DNA from: Rhizaria sp. SCN 62-66
Lineage: Eukaryota; Rhizaria, unplaced
Length of the DNA: 32,049 bases
Reading direction: 5' to 3'
Assembly: GCA_001724265.1 (NCBI GenBank)
Contig: MEDY01000348.1
Location: 1 to 32,049, forward strand
Shown here: positions 1 through 10,500 of the stretch, piece by piece
Position numbering within the stretch: position 1 is the stretch's first letter
How the letters are laid out: each line of letters opens with the position of its first letter
The notes under the pieces: generated by a model
What the model was told of the DNA's origin: nothing
Seen by the model: the letters and a program-made list of their open reading frames with translations, nothing else
The model's database searches: none
Made by a program: the position numbers and the translations under genes

Positions 1-206
1 CCCCCACCCCGGTCCCCACCCCGCCTACCACGCCTAGTACGCCCACCACTCCCACCACGCCTACTACACCCACCACCCCCACCACCCCCACGACGCCCAC
101 GACGCCCACGACCCCCACGACGCCTACTACGCCTACTACGCCTACTACGCCTACCACTCCCACCACGCCTAGTACGCCCACCACCCCCACGACGCCGGCC
201 ACCCCC
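1..206 (+). repeat. 9-bp tandem repeat encoding Pro-Thr-Thr
   Basis: The first 200 bases are built from a 9-base unit of the form CCN-ACN-ACN, for example back-to-back CCTACTACG copies near 124-150, with third-position drift between copies. In the frame of the gene that follows it reads as an uninterrupted Pro-Thr-Thr array with occasional Ser. The period is a multiple of three, so copy-number change keeps the frame. The array runs off the left edge, so its full length is unknown. Confidence 0.9.
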
Positions 207-1427
207 GTGACTCCCGTCACGCCCGCGCCCGTGCCGACCAAGCCCACGGGCATGTTCAACGCGACAGTGGATCGCACTGTCAACACCTCTGGCTGCTCCG
301 TCAACAACAAGTCCGACACGATCCCCGCCTCCGAGGCCGTGCACAAGCTCAAGCTCAACGGCACCTTCGTCGAGTCGTTCGCGCCTGTCATGGCGCCCGT
401 GCCGACCCCGGAGGCCGGCCGCCCGATGCCGCCCGTGCCCGCCAACGCCACCTGGGTCGGCCACATCTCCAAGGGCCCCGCGCGCCCCGTCCCGGCGCCT
501 TACAACCTCGAGGTCGAGTTCGCCACCCCGGCCGGCTCCACCTCGGCCATCGTCAAGCTCGACTTCGACCGTGGCGCGATGGACCCCGCGGCGTACTGGG
601 AGAACCCCGGCCAGTGGCGCTACTTCCTCGCGTCGCAGATGGCGCTCGCGCTCGGCGTGGACAAGCGCCGCATCGACATCGTCTCGATCGACCCCATCAA
701 CTTCACCACCGTGATCCGCTTCAAGCAGCTTTTCGCGGATGAGGCCGCGACAGGCCGTGGCGTGCATGCCGAGTACCTCGCCAAGCTCTTCAGCAACCTC
801 ATCTACGGCAAGAGGCTCGACAAGTTCGCCCTGCTGGCTGCCATCGACGTCAACAAGCCCGTGCAGATCGACGTGCAGCAGGTCATGGCCCCCGCGACGG
901 TGCCGCGTCTCATCGCGCAGCTCAAGATCGCCGCCGACGTGCCCAAGCTTGTCGGCGCGCCGGGCGGCCTCGCGGGTTACGCGCAGACTCTCATGCAGGA
1001 GCTCGTCGGCCTCTCGGGCGTCTCGAACGAGCAGATCCAGCTCGTCTCGCTTGAGCCCTGGCTCGGCGTGTCGGTCACCGAGGTGCTCGCGCGCGTCCGC
1101 TTCCTCGGCAAGAGCAACACGTACGCTGACGAGACGGTCAACCCGCTGACGGCGATCATGCGCGTCAAGCGCGCGATGGAGAAGCCTGACTCGCCGCTGT
1201 ACAAGCTGCCCGTGCTCAAGGGCGTCGACGCCACGTTCCCGATCCAGCGCGATCCATCCGAGGGCCGCGGCCCCGCCAAGCCGTGGTTCAACGACACGCG
1301 CTACTTCAAGGTGCCGCAGTTCCTCAACACGCCGCCCGTGATGAACACGCGCCCCATCATCATCCCCACGCTGCTCGTCGCGTCGCCCGTCAACCAGACC
1401 TACACGCGCATCCCCAAGCGCCTCTAA
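3..1427 (+). CDS. Thr/Pro-linker protein with a tandem ~110-residue domain, 5'-partial
   Basis: The reading frame is open from the left edge, so the start lies outside the window. The Pro-Thr-Thr array (to about base 206) resembles the O-glycosylated linkers of secreted or cell-surface proteins. It is followed by about 390 residues of ordinary globular composition. That part holds two related units. Each has a beta-strand/helix segment with the pattern L-x(3)-A/V-L-x-L-G/S-G-V-x(4)-I-x-[IL]-V-S-[IL]-[DE]-P, then a strand ending V-x-R-F, then about 50 residues ending in D-x(3)-L-x(2)-[IV]-x(2)-[IV]-D. The first copy is near bases 560-870 and the second near 920-1235. Several N-x-[ST] sequons are visible. 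The C-terminus has no obvious membrane anchor. I do not recognise the domain; secretion is inferred from composition only, because the N-terminus is missing. The stop TAA ends at 1427. Confidence 0.8.
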   Translation, partial: PTPVPTPPTTPSTPTTPTTPTTPTTPTTPTTPTTPTTPTTPTTPTTPTTPTTPTTPSTPTTPTTPATPVTPVTPAPVPTKPTGMFNATVDRTVNTSGCSVNNKSDTIPASEAVHKLKLNGTFVESFAPVMAPVPTPEAGRPMPPVPANATWVGHISKGPARPVPAPYNLEVEFATPAGSTSAIVKLDFDRGAMDPAAYWENPGQWRYFLASQMALALGVDKRRIDIVSIDPINFTTVIRFKQLFADEAATGRGVHAEYLAKLFSNLIYGKRLDKFALLAAIDVNKPVQIDVQQVMAPATVPRLIAQLKIAADVPKLVGAPGGLAGYAQTLMQELVGLSGVSNEQIQLVSLEPWLGVSVTEVLARVRFLGKSNTYADETVNPLTAIMRVKRAMEKPDSPLYKLPVLKGVDATFPIQRDPSEGRGPAKPWFNDTRYFKVPQFLNTPPVMNTRPIIIPTLLVASPVNQTYTRIPKRL

Positions 1428-2170
1428 GCCACGATAAGCTTCTGATGTTGATTTGCTTGTGCTGTGTGTTTGAAACAGAGAGAAAGGAGGAGGTAGAGGA
1501 ATGAGGGAAAGATAGTAGGTCTTTCTCCATAGATTGTTTGATTGAAACAAATACAGTTCAATTTTATATACATACGCATGTGGTCTATCCTATGATATGC
1601 TTTTATTTCTATTGTGACAATGTTTATGTGTGCTTTGTTGATGTTTTGTGACTATAACCACAAGTGATTTTATGGTGTCGAGCTCAGACAGGCACGTCGC
1701 TGCTCATGCCAGCGAGAGGCTAGTTCGATTTCCAGAAAGTAGTTTACGCGAGTAAAATTGAGCACTGAACCAGTTTTTCGATGAAGATCCGCATAAAGCA
1801 CGGCTGTTAGCACATCAACACTTTAAAGAATTGATGCCTGCCGCAAGCTGAACGCGGTGTTCTGACTGCAAGTTGACAGATTTGTGAACGGCTTTGAACC
1901 CTTCGCCTTGTCTCCCACGTATCATGAACACGATTGCGTCGTCTCTGCCTCCATCGCTACATCTCTTGCACGATACTCCACAAGCACCACTTCTCCACCC
2001 ACCGTACCATCCGCACACGCTCTGTCGCATTAGAACATCAACACAAAACCATCCGTTTGTTGCCTGCTGTCTCGACACTCTCAACGACTCTCAACACAAC
2101 ACCCGCCTCCAACGCAAACAAACATCCCTCCCATCGTTCCTCTTTTCTCCACAGCTTTCCCTTCCGCACC
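1428..2170. other. Intergenic, AT-rich; promoter/5' leader of the zinc-finger gene
   Basis: 743 bases with no supportable gene. The left half is AT-rich. From about 1960 the sequence becomes C/T-rich on the + strand, as expected for a leader. A splice-acceptor-like tract (pyrimidines then ACAG, ending at 2154) lies 16 bases before the ATG at 2171, so a 5'-UTR intron is possible. I could not fix its donor. Confidence 0.5.
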
Positions 2171-4096
2171 ATGTGGTCCTCGTTCAAGGAGTCCGTCAAG
2201 GCCAACATGACGACCTTCGTCGACAGCACGACGAACATGTACAACCGTCTCTCTTCGTACCCCGATGAAGTCAAGTGCCCCAACTTCGAGCGCTGCAAGA
2301 CCGTCATCCCCGTCCCCGCCACTGCGTTCTACTGGACCTGCCTCGCACGCCACAGCAACCCGCCGACGGAGAACACGTGCACGGCGCCCGGCTGCCCCCA
2401 CCCGCGCACGGCGATCAACCCCTACGTCGAGTGCCCTACGTGCCACGTCTCCGTCTCCGTCCCCACCACGACCATCGCGCGCAACCTCCAGGAGGGCTTC
2501 CGCGAGGCCCCCAGCGCGATTAAGTCTGCTGCCGTGCGCGCGGGCGAGGAGATCTCTTCCCTGGGCCACACCCCGCGCGTCTTCCCCTGCGGCTTCTGCT
2601 CTGCGCAGCTCACCACGCCCATGGGGCCCTGGGTCTGCGCGCTTCACGGCTGTAACACCGCCAACTCGGCCGGCGCCTCCACATGCTCCAAGTGCTCCGG
2701 CAACCGCTACGCCGCGGGCGTGTGCTGCGGCGTGTGTTCGCGCGTCACTCCCGTGCCGTCGACCCGCTTCAGCGCCGGGCTCACCTCGACCGTGGGCTCC
2801 GCCATCACAGGCACCGTGAAGACCGTCAACTACATCAGCGGCACGCCCTACGTCAACTGCCGCACCTGCCAGGCCGTCTGTACGTCAACAGTTCTTCAGC
2901 AACAAATCTACTGGAGATGCTATCTTAACTGTCATCTGTTGACATACGTTTGTACCCTCTCACAACATTCTGTTTCTGCTACCTTTTCTTGCTTTTTCAG
3001 ACTACCCGTGCACCGGTGAGCTGCGCACCCTCAATGCGCCCCTGAACGTCGTCGCCTCCGCGGACGACGCCTCCAAGGAGGACAAGGACGCCGCGGCCGC
3101 CGCCGGCGAGGCCGCTGGCGAGGCCCCCGCCCCTGCCGCGGTCGAAGGCGGCGCGCCCGCGCCCACCATTAACGCCATGTGCACCAATTGCGCGCGCCCC
3201 TTTGCGTACGGGCTGAGCGACATCGTGACGCGCGTCAACAGCTCGTCGATCCAGCCCCGCTCGCAGGCTGAGCGTACGTCTCCCACGTGGTGATAATGTC
3301 ATTGCATGATGCGTTGTGTGCGCAATGGCACGAGTTGTGTTTGCATTATTGCACTTTGCTTGTTTTGTTGCAGCTTGAAGTGAAGTTTGAGTATCTTTAA
3401 CACATTTATGAAGATATTCTGCCAGGCACACTCATTACAGTTTCGTTTCTATCTTTTTTTTTTTTTGTTGTTGTCTGTTTGCGTCGTTCACAGAGCAAGC
3501 TCTCCAGGCCGAGGAGGCTGCTCGTGCCGCTGCTGCCGCCGCCGCCGTCCCTCCCCCCGGCGTCACCGAGTCCAACTGCCGCGTTTGCGCCGTTGTCGTT
3601 GACTCGAAGCTGAAGAAGATTATCTGCGGCGCCTGCGGCCACGCGTTCTGCCGCACGCACGCCCCCTACACCCGCCATGGCGTACGTTACAGCGAACACA
3701 TGGACTTCACATATTACCAAAGCCAACATTCCTAGCTTTTACAGAGTTTTTTTTTTTGCATCATTATTTCGTGTCGTCTCCTTATCTTCGGCTATAATTC
3801 CAATGTCTTGTTGCTTGGTTGATCTTCCACAGGCCCCACACTGCCTCGAGTGCGCGTCGCGCGCCGACGCCATGCGCATCCCCGCCGCCGGCGCCGTCCC
3901 CACGGCCGCTGCCCCCGCCGCCGCGCGCTACGCCGCCCCCGGCGACGTCGAGGGCCAGCCCCAGGTCGCCGCGGCCCCCGCTCCCGCTGCTGATGCCGCT
4001 GCCCCTGCTGAGGCTGCGGCGGCACCGGCTGCGGCCGCGGCTCCTGCCTCTGCCCCGTCTCCCAACGCGCATGATGGCATCGAGCTTGACCTCTAA
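2171..4096 (+). CDS. Multi-zinc-finger protein, RanBP2-type plus AN1-like finger, 4 exons
   Basis: Spliced from 2171-2879, 3001-3273, 3494-3681 and 3833-4096, giving 1434 nt and 477 residues. Every junction keeps the frame (phases 1, 1, 0). The ATG at 2171 (context CACCATG) is chosen over upstream codons because the Cys-rich protein starts there. Residues 154-175 match the RanBP2 finger exactly (W-x-C-x4-C-x3-N-x6-C-x2-C), and a degenerate copy starts at W55 with His for the second Cys. CxxC or Cys knuckles followed by V-x-[VP]-P-[AST]-T recur three times. Near the C-terminus, C356-C359-C372-C375-C380-H383-H389-C394 follows the AN1 spacing (C-x2-C-x12-C-x2-C-x4-C-x2-H-x5-H), except that the last Cys comes after four residues instead of one; C397 follows. 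Residues 391-477 are Ala/Pro-rich. RanBP2 and AN1 fingers bind ubiquitin, proteins or RNA in other families. The Thr-Phe pair of ubiquitin-binding NZFs is absent, so the ligand is unknown. Confidence 0.85.
2880..3000 (+). other. Intron 1 of the zinc-finger gene (phase 1)
   Basis: 121 bases, donor GTACGTC and acceptor TTTTTCAG after a pyrimidine tract. Removing it joins a split Tyr codon (T|AC) and avoids the frame's stop downstream. Confidence 0.85.
3274..3493 (+). other. Intron 2 of the zinc-finger gene (phase 1)
   Basis: 220 bases, donor GTACGTC and acceptor TTCACAG. It contains in-frame stops just after the donor and a poly-T run near 3455-3465. Removing it joins a split Gln codon (C|AG) and leads directly into the AN1-like finger exon. 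Confidence 0.85.
3682..3832 (+). other. Intron 3 of the zinc-finger gene (phase 0)
   Basis: 151 bases, donor GTACGTT and acceptor TTCCACAG, with a poly-T tract inside. The junction falls within the AN1-like finger, between H389-G390 and the final Cys pair, exactly where the spacing departs from the AN1 consensus. Confidence 0.85.
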
Positions 4097-4546
4097 GCGC
4101 GCTGCTCTAACACAATGCTGATGCGGCTTTACTTTCACCAAGTGAGCCGCGTTTCCCTTGTTCCCGTTCTTGTTTCAGTAGATCCCTTTGATAACAATCA
4201 ATCACAACACATATTATTATTTTGCAAAAACTAACGCATTGTTTAATGCTAATTACAGTGTTTTTCTTTGTTGAACAGTGGTTCAACTCACACAACACAG
4301 TCTTATGTCCAACTAATACATCTGTACCACTTCACGTTTCAATTCCATGAATATGACTCATAGTATCACCAACGACGCGTTGTGAAAGCAGTATACGTAT
4401 TAAGCATTAGAAATGTATTACTGACTATAGATACGTGCGTATGTAAACAATGAAACTCATTGAAATGAGTTTATCTCATTCACTGTGTAGCAAAACTAGT
4501 TTGGGAACCGTTTACATTGGAACTTTGTGAACTTTGTGATGCGAAC
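4097..4546. other. Convergent intergenic spacer
   Basis: 450 AT-rich bases between the stop of the zinc-finger gene (+) and the stop of the VPS9 gene (-). It must hold both 3' UTRs and poly(A) sites. I see no AATAAA hexamer I would trust. A perfect dyad sits at 4453-4472, and a 9-base direct repeat AACTTTGTG occurs twice in a row near 4521-4538. Confidence 0.6.
4453..4472. terminator. Perfect 9-bp dyad between convergent genes
   Basis: AAACTCATT at 4453-4461 and its exact reverse complement AATGAGTTT at 4464-4472 are separated by two bases. A further CTCATT follows at 4475-4480. The position, about 75 bases beyond the VPS9 stop and between two 3' ends, suggests a 3'-end or termination role. 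That role is inferred from position and symmetry only. Confidence 0.4.
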
Positions 4547-7500
4547 TTAGTGATCGTTGCCACTGTTTTCCGCGTCACCACCGTCGTCATCGCTGCTCGT
4601 GTCGTCCGCGGCGTTCTCGCCGCCAAACTTCACCTGCAGCTGCGCCAGCAGCGCGTCGTCGTCGTCGTCGTCACTGCCACTGACATCGCCGCTGTTCTCG
4701 ACGTCGCTGTCGCCGCCGCCAGCGCCGATGTCGAGCAGCCCGCCGTCGTCATCGTCGTCGTTTTCGTTGACGCCAATCGCCAGACCGGCGACGCTCAGCG
4801 GGAGCGGTAGCGGCAGGGGAATCGGGACGGGCGACGGCGATGGCGAGACTGACGCTGCGGCGAAATCGGTGTTGACCGTGATTGCGGGGAGAGACGAGGC
4901 CGTGGGGGCTGCAGTAGAGGGGGTGACGGTGAGCGTGTCAAAGTCGCCGTCCAACGCGCCTCCAGTCGGCGGGGAAAGCCCTGCAGCGACGCCAACAGTC
5001 GCAGTCGACGCACTCGCTCTCGCAGTAGTGACGGCAGCTGTGGCGAGAGCGAGCGCCGGCGCGACCGTAAGCGGAGCATCGTCGTCGTAATCGTCGGCGT
5101 CGTTGTCCTCGCGCACGCTCAGACCGACGCCCGCAGCGTTCGCAGAGAGAGAGACAGCGGCGGTGTTGCTTGCGATCAGCGACGGCGATGCACTCGTCCC
5201 GGCCCCAGTCGCCACACCGTAGCTTATGCTGTTCGTATTGGTGTTCGCGCTGCCGGTGCCCGCGCCGATGCTGCCCGGAGCGGTGCCGAACATGGACAGA
5301 GTGCGCCGCACGCGGCCCGCGCCCTGCGGCGTCGGTGGCAGCCCCGCAGCGGCCGACGTGGCGGCGGTGACGGGCGACGCGGCGACGGAGCCCGCGGCCA
5401 ATCCCACGCCAGAGCTGCTAGCAGGCGGCGAGTGCGCGCCGCCGCCGAGGGTGAAGATAGACTGCGCGGCGCGGCTCGGCGTTGTCGGCGGCACGGTTAC
5501 TGGCACTGGACCTGGCACGGGGACAGAGCCCGGGGCAGACCCGGGCTCTGCCACGTGCGCGATGCTGTTCGCGACAGCTGTCCCGGGCAGCGGCAGCGGT
5601 GGCGACTGCGATGAGAGCGAAAACGCCGTTGCCGTCGCAGTCGGCACCAAGCCTGACGCCAGAGTGAACGAGCCCGGCCCCGCCATGGTCCCGCCTGGCA
5701 CGCTGTTGCTGTTGCTCATCCCTTGCGCGCCCGGATAGAGAGGAACAGGAGCCTGCGTGGGCAGCGGCACGGCGGGCGCGAGCGCGGGCGACGCGGCGAG
5801 GAACGAGAACGTCGGCGTGCCGGGGGTCGCCCCCATCAACAAGCCGGCGTTGGCGCCGGACGCGCTGCTGGGGTAGCCGAAGTACGCGTTGCCGCCACCG
5901 CTGCCGCTGCTAATACTGCCGACGGGAGGCTGGCCGGCGTTGCGGTGGCGCAGAGAGCCTGTGGAAGGCAGCGGCGGCTGCTGCATCTGTCCCTGCTGCT
6001 GTGCGGCGAGCGAGAGCGAGAAGGAGCCAGCGCGCGACAGCGACATCGCTGACGGGGCAAACCGTAAGGACTGCGACGCCGCGGCTGACAAAGCAGGCGA
6101 CGCAAGGCCCCTGCGCCCGCTCACACTGCCGCCGGCGGCCGCTGCTGCGGCGGCGGTGGCGTAGCGGGCGGTGAGCGTGTGCCAGCTGAACGCGTACGCC
6201 GACAGGCTCTGCGCGAGGAACGACTGCGCCGTCGTCGTTACTGGCGACACGACAGTGGCAGTCGCGCTCGCAGCGGCGGACGCTGCTCCGGGGCCTGGTG
6301 ACTGCGACGGCGAAGGCGACGGAGACTGTCCTTGCTTCCGCGTTGCAGTCGGCGACTGAGGCACCGCCGCTGCTGCTGGCGTCGTTTGCGCTGACATCGA
6401 CAGCGGCAGCGGGTGCAACAAACTGGCACCAACAGCACCAACGCCCGTGCGCGCAGCCTTCGCAAGCGCGTACGCGTCTTTGCCTTTGCCCGTACTCGGC
6501 AGCTCAAATGCGCCGGGCCGCAGCCGCGCCAGGTGCGTCACAGCGGCGTGGTACATCGTGAAGCAGAATCCGCCCTCGCCGAAGCCGCGCAGCGAGGGGT
6601 CAACGACACGCTCGAGGTGGCGCAGGTGGCTCAGCGGCCACTGCAGCTGCGCGCGCGAGAGCACCCACAGCAGCGCGGGAAACAGGACGTCGGCGTTGAT
6701 GGCGACGGCGCCGCCGCGGACGGCGATGGGGGGCCGCGCCAGGGCGGTGGGCGTGAGCTGCACGAACTTGCGGACCCACTTGGGAGCAGCAGGAGTGACT
6801 TCGTTGCTGTTACTGGTATTCTTCGCAGTAACGCTCGCATCACCGTCACCGTCTTGTTGCTCGCCGTCCTTGTTGTCACCGCTATCGTTGGAGTTAGATT
6901 CAGACAGATTGTAGCGCACACGGAGCCGCTTTTGCTCTGCGCTGACCCACTCCGCCAGCAACTCGTCGCACTCACCAGCACTCAGAACGCTCGCGCCCGT
7001 GAGGCCAGTCGTACGACTGCGGAGCGCGAGCGACAGACCAGACGTCGCACTTTCACCAGTGTCAGAGTTGGCGGCTTCTTTGCTCTTGCGAGCAATCCGC
7101 GCCGCTTTCAGCGCCTCCCACGCGCTCACACAATGCGCGCCAGCACTCCCACTTGCGCCGACCGCGCTCGAGTTCGAGCTGGTCACAGCATTGCTGTTGC
7201 TGTTGCTATCCTTGTCCGCGGCCATCGCGCTGCTGGCGTATGTAAGGGCCTCAAGCGCAAGTAAGTACCCCGCAGCCCTCTTCCTTGCGGCCGCGTACGC
7301 TTCCGCCTCCGCGGTCAGCAGACGGAAGCTCACGGTGATCCACTGCAGCGCGTCGTATCCCGCCCAGCCGGGCGCCGCGGACAGCCGCGCCAGCGCCGCG
7401 GTCGCGCCCGGAAACGGGTCCGCGGCCGCGGAGGCCAGCCGCAGCAGCGGGGCGAAGTGGGCCAGGAAGGCGAGCTCGCGCGGGGTCAGCGGCAAGATGT

Positions 7501-10500
7501 CAGCGTCGACGCCCATGTCGACGAGGGACAGCGCGCGCAGCCAGCCCGTGTGCGCGGCCCACGACAAGTCGCCCGCGGGCGGGGAGCCAGCCGGGAAAGG
7601 CGGCGGCGGGTCGCGTTGCAGCGGCAGCGCGACGACAAGAGCGCTCGAGCCCGAGCCAGGCCCCGCGCTGCTGAACGCCAATGAGAGCGGCGTGAAGGCC
7701 GGCGAGGGCGCGGCAGACGGGCCCAGCGACGGCGACGCCGCGACGCCGCCCGCAGCTGCCCCCGGGAGCTTCACCGGGTCTGCTGCTACGGCGGCGACGG
7801 CGGCGTCGTCCGCGGCGGCCGCGAGCGGGCACAGCGGGTGCACCAGCCGGCCCAGCAGCAGCGTCAGCGCCGCACGGTGCGCGCCCGCGGGGACCTTGTA
7901 CTTGCGCACGAGCGTCTCTTCCATCCGGCGCAGCAGGCGGGCGGACACGCGGGCGGCGCGCGCGGCGGCGGCGCTGGCGGCGCTCTCGCCGCTGCTCGCG
8001 ACAAAGCAGCCCGCGCTCGAGATGGCTTGCACCACCGGCGTCGACGCAGCGCTACTGCTGCCGCCGCCGTTCGCGCTCGCGCTCGCACTTGCGGTGGCGG
8101 CGGCGCTGGCGTTGGCGAGCGTGTCCGTGGCAGAGATGAGCGCGGGGTCGTCGGCCAGCCACAGCAGCAGCAACTGGCCGGCGTCAGCGACGCGCGCGTC
8201 GAGCATCAGCGCCGCGAACTCGGCCTGCAGCGCGCCCGCGGGGTCGGGGAAGAAGGGAAACGATGGCGGAAACGCGTACGCCATGCCAGCGGTAACCGAC
8301 GGCGGGGGCGTAAAGAAGCCGGGCTGGGCCGATGCCTGTGCGGGCGCGGCCGCGGCGGCCGCGGCGGCGTTGCGCGTGCGCGCTGTGCCGACGTCGACAT
8401 CCAGCGCATCGTCCACACCACCTGCGTCACCACCAGACGCCGCTGCGGCTGCGGCGGCTGCGGCAGCCGCGTCAGCCTCGGCATCGGCGGCGTGCGCCGG
8501 GTGCGTCGCCGCGTGCCGCTGCATCGTGCGCACGCAGCGGTCCAGCAGACTTGCCAGGCGCGCGCCGACCTGCGCAGGCGTGACTTCGGCCGCGGCGGGC
8601 CCCCAAGGGGCAAAGTTGCCAGCGGCGGCCGCCGTCGCGGTCGCGATGGCTGCGGCGGGGGCGACCGAGGACGCGGACAGGCTTCCCCGGCCGGCAGAAG
8701 CAAGAACACTGTTGCTGTTGCTGTTGGCGAGGTTGATGTTGTCATCGTCAAGAGTGCCGACGACAGGTGCGCCCTGCAAGACGCCACCGCTGGCGCCGTT
8801 GCCATTGCTGAGTGACAGCGGGGGCGCAGCTGCGGAGGAGCGCCGCCGCGTCGCAAACGCGGACGCAAACCACGAGTCGCGCCTCTGCGGCAGAGGCGGG
8901 CCCACTTCACTACCGGCCGTCGACGTGTTATTCGACGCCGTCACCGTTGTGTTGCTCGGGTTAGCGGCGTTGGTTGCGTCTAGAAAGGCCCGAGCAAGCG
9001 CAGCCTGCTGCCACGCGCGCCCCTGCCTCGCCGCCGCGGCGAAGACGACTCGCGGCACCGTGGCGAGCTGCGGGAGCGCGGGCGGCGCGGGCGGGGCGGG
9101 GAGGTGCCACGCCGCAAACCCAGTCTGCAGCGCGTACTTACACAGTGTAAGGGCCTCAGCGTGCGCTCGCTGTGCGCTGGAGATCGCGGCGGCAAGCGTG
9201 GCGAGCTGCGGCCGCAGCGGCTGCCAGAAGGCCGCAGCGCGGGCCTCTGCAGTGCTCAACCCCCGCGCATCAGCGCCCGCAGTCGCCGTCGTCGCTGCCA
9301 GCGCGAAGATCGCAGACGGCGACGCAGTGGTGAGGGCGGCGCGTGAGGACGCGCCGCGGGCCAGCGCGGCGGACACAGGCAGCAGCAGCGCGCCGCCCGC
9401 AACCGAGACGGCCGGGCCCACGGCGCCCAGGGGCGCTGAGGCCATGGCGGCGACGTTTGCTGTCGGGAGATGCGGGCTGGGGCTGGGACTGGAGAGGCCA
9501 AACGTCGTGGCCGCAGTTGCAACGGGAGTCGTCGCGTCAGCACTGCTGCCGCCGCCGCTGCTCACCGTCACGGTGGAAGAAGCCCAGACTGTGGCGCCGG
9601 TCAGTGGCACTGGCAGGTTCGACTGAGACTGCGACACGGAGGCCAGTGCGTCTGCCCATGCTTGTGAGAGGCCGCGGAGAAGGAGATCTAAGTATTCGCG
9701 GTCTAAGTAGCCCTTGTCCAGCTGGTCAATTTGCACGGTATCAGCCTTCGCTTCGCTGCTATCAGCAGACGCATTCGTCGTTGCGTTCTTGTCGATATTA
9801 TCCGCATTGTTACTGCTGCTGCTGCTGTTGCTGCTGCTGTTGCTGTCGGAGTCCTCATAGGGGCGACAGGGCAGACGCGCAGCGGGCGGCAGGAGCGCCA
9901 CCCAGGTCACGAACGGGTCCAGCGCGGGCGGGACTGCAACGGTCAGCACCAACCCCGCATCGGCGCACGCCACAGTGCCGGGCGCAGGGATCGATGCAGA
10001 GCTTGACGGCGCCGCACTGTTTGCGTTCATGTTATTGTTCGCTTCAGCATCGCCAGCGCTGCTCGGCTGCGTCCTGTCAGCGCTGGTGCTCACGCCCAGC
10101 GTGGTCATCGTCTCGCCAGCACCGCCCAGGTTGGCGCTATTGGCAATCACACCGCTGCTGCTGCTGCAGCTGCTGGCCGTCGCAGCGGTCGCCAACGCGG
10201 CGGCCTCGTGCGCGAGCAGGAACCCGACTGCCGCGGCGTACCCGCGCACCGCTCGCGCGAGCACGCGCGCGCAGCGGGCGCGCGCAGTCAGCAGCTGCAG
10301 CCGCGTGTGCGTGGCGTAGGCGTAGGCCACGGCCGCGGGCGGGTGCGCCAGCAGCGCCGCCGCCGCGGGGGACGCGCTGGGGTCGGCAGCGGGCGCCGCC
10401 GCTGTCGAGAGCGCGGAGGCGAGGAGCGACTGAGTCGACGGCGCGTGAGAGGCGGGGATGCCTTGAAAGACCTGCGCCAGCAGCAGCTCGAGGGGCGGAA

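Noticed and set aside
1-206. CRISPR-like array
   Set aside because: The unit is 9 bases with no spacers and reads as in-frame Pro-Thr-Thr coding sequence of a eukaryotic gene.
2422-2647. Open frames antisense to the zinc-finger exon
   Set aside because: Arg-rich shadow frames of a GC-rich exon. The plus strand has the ordered Cys pattern and splice sites.
3455-3465. Poly-T run as a Pol III terminator or transposon tail
   Set aside because: It lies inside a spliced intron near the acceptor; no A/B box or small RNA gene precedes it.
6999-9626. 875-codon open frame on the plus strand
   Set aside because: It lies wholly antisense to the VPS9 gene, in GC-rich Ala/Ser codons where the opposite frame stays open by composition. 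The translation is Ala/Ser-rich with no domain.
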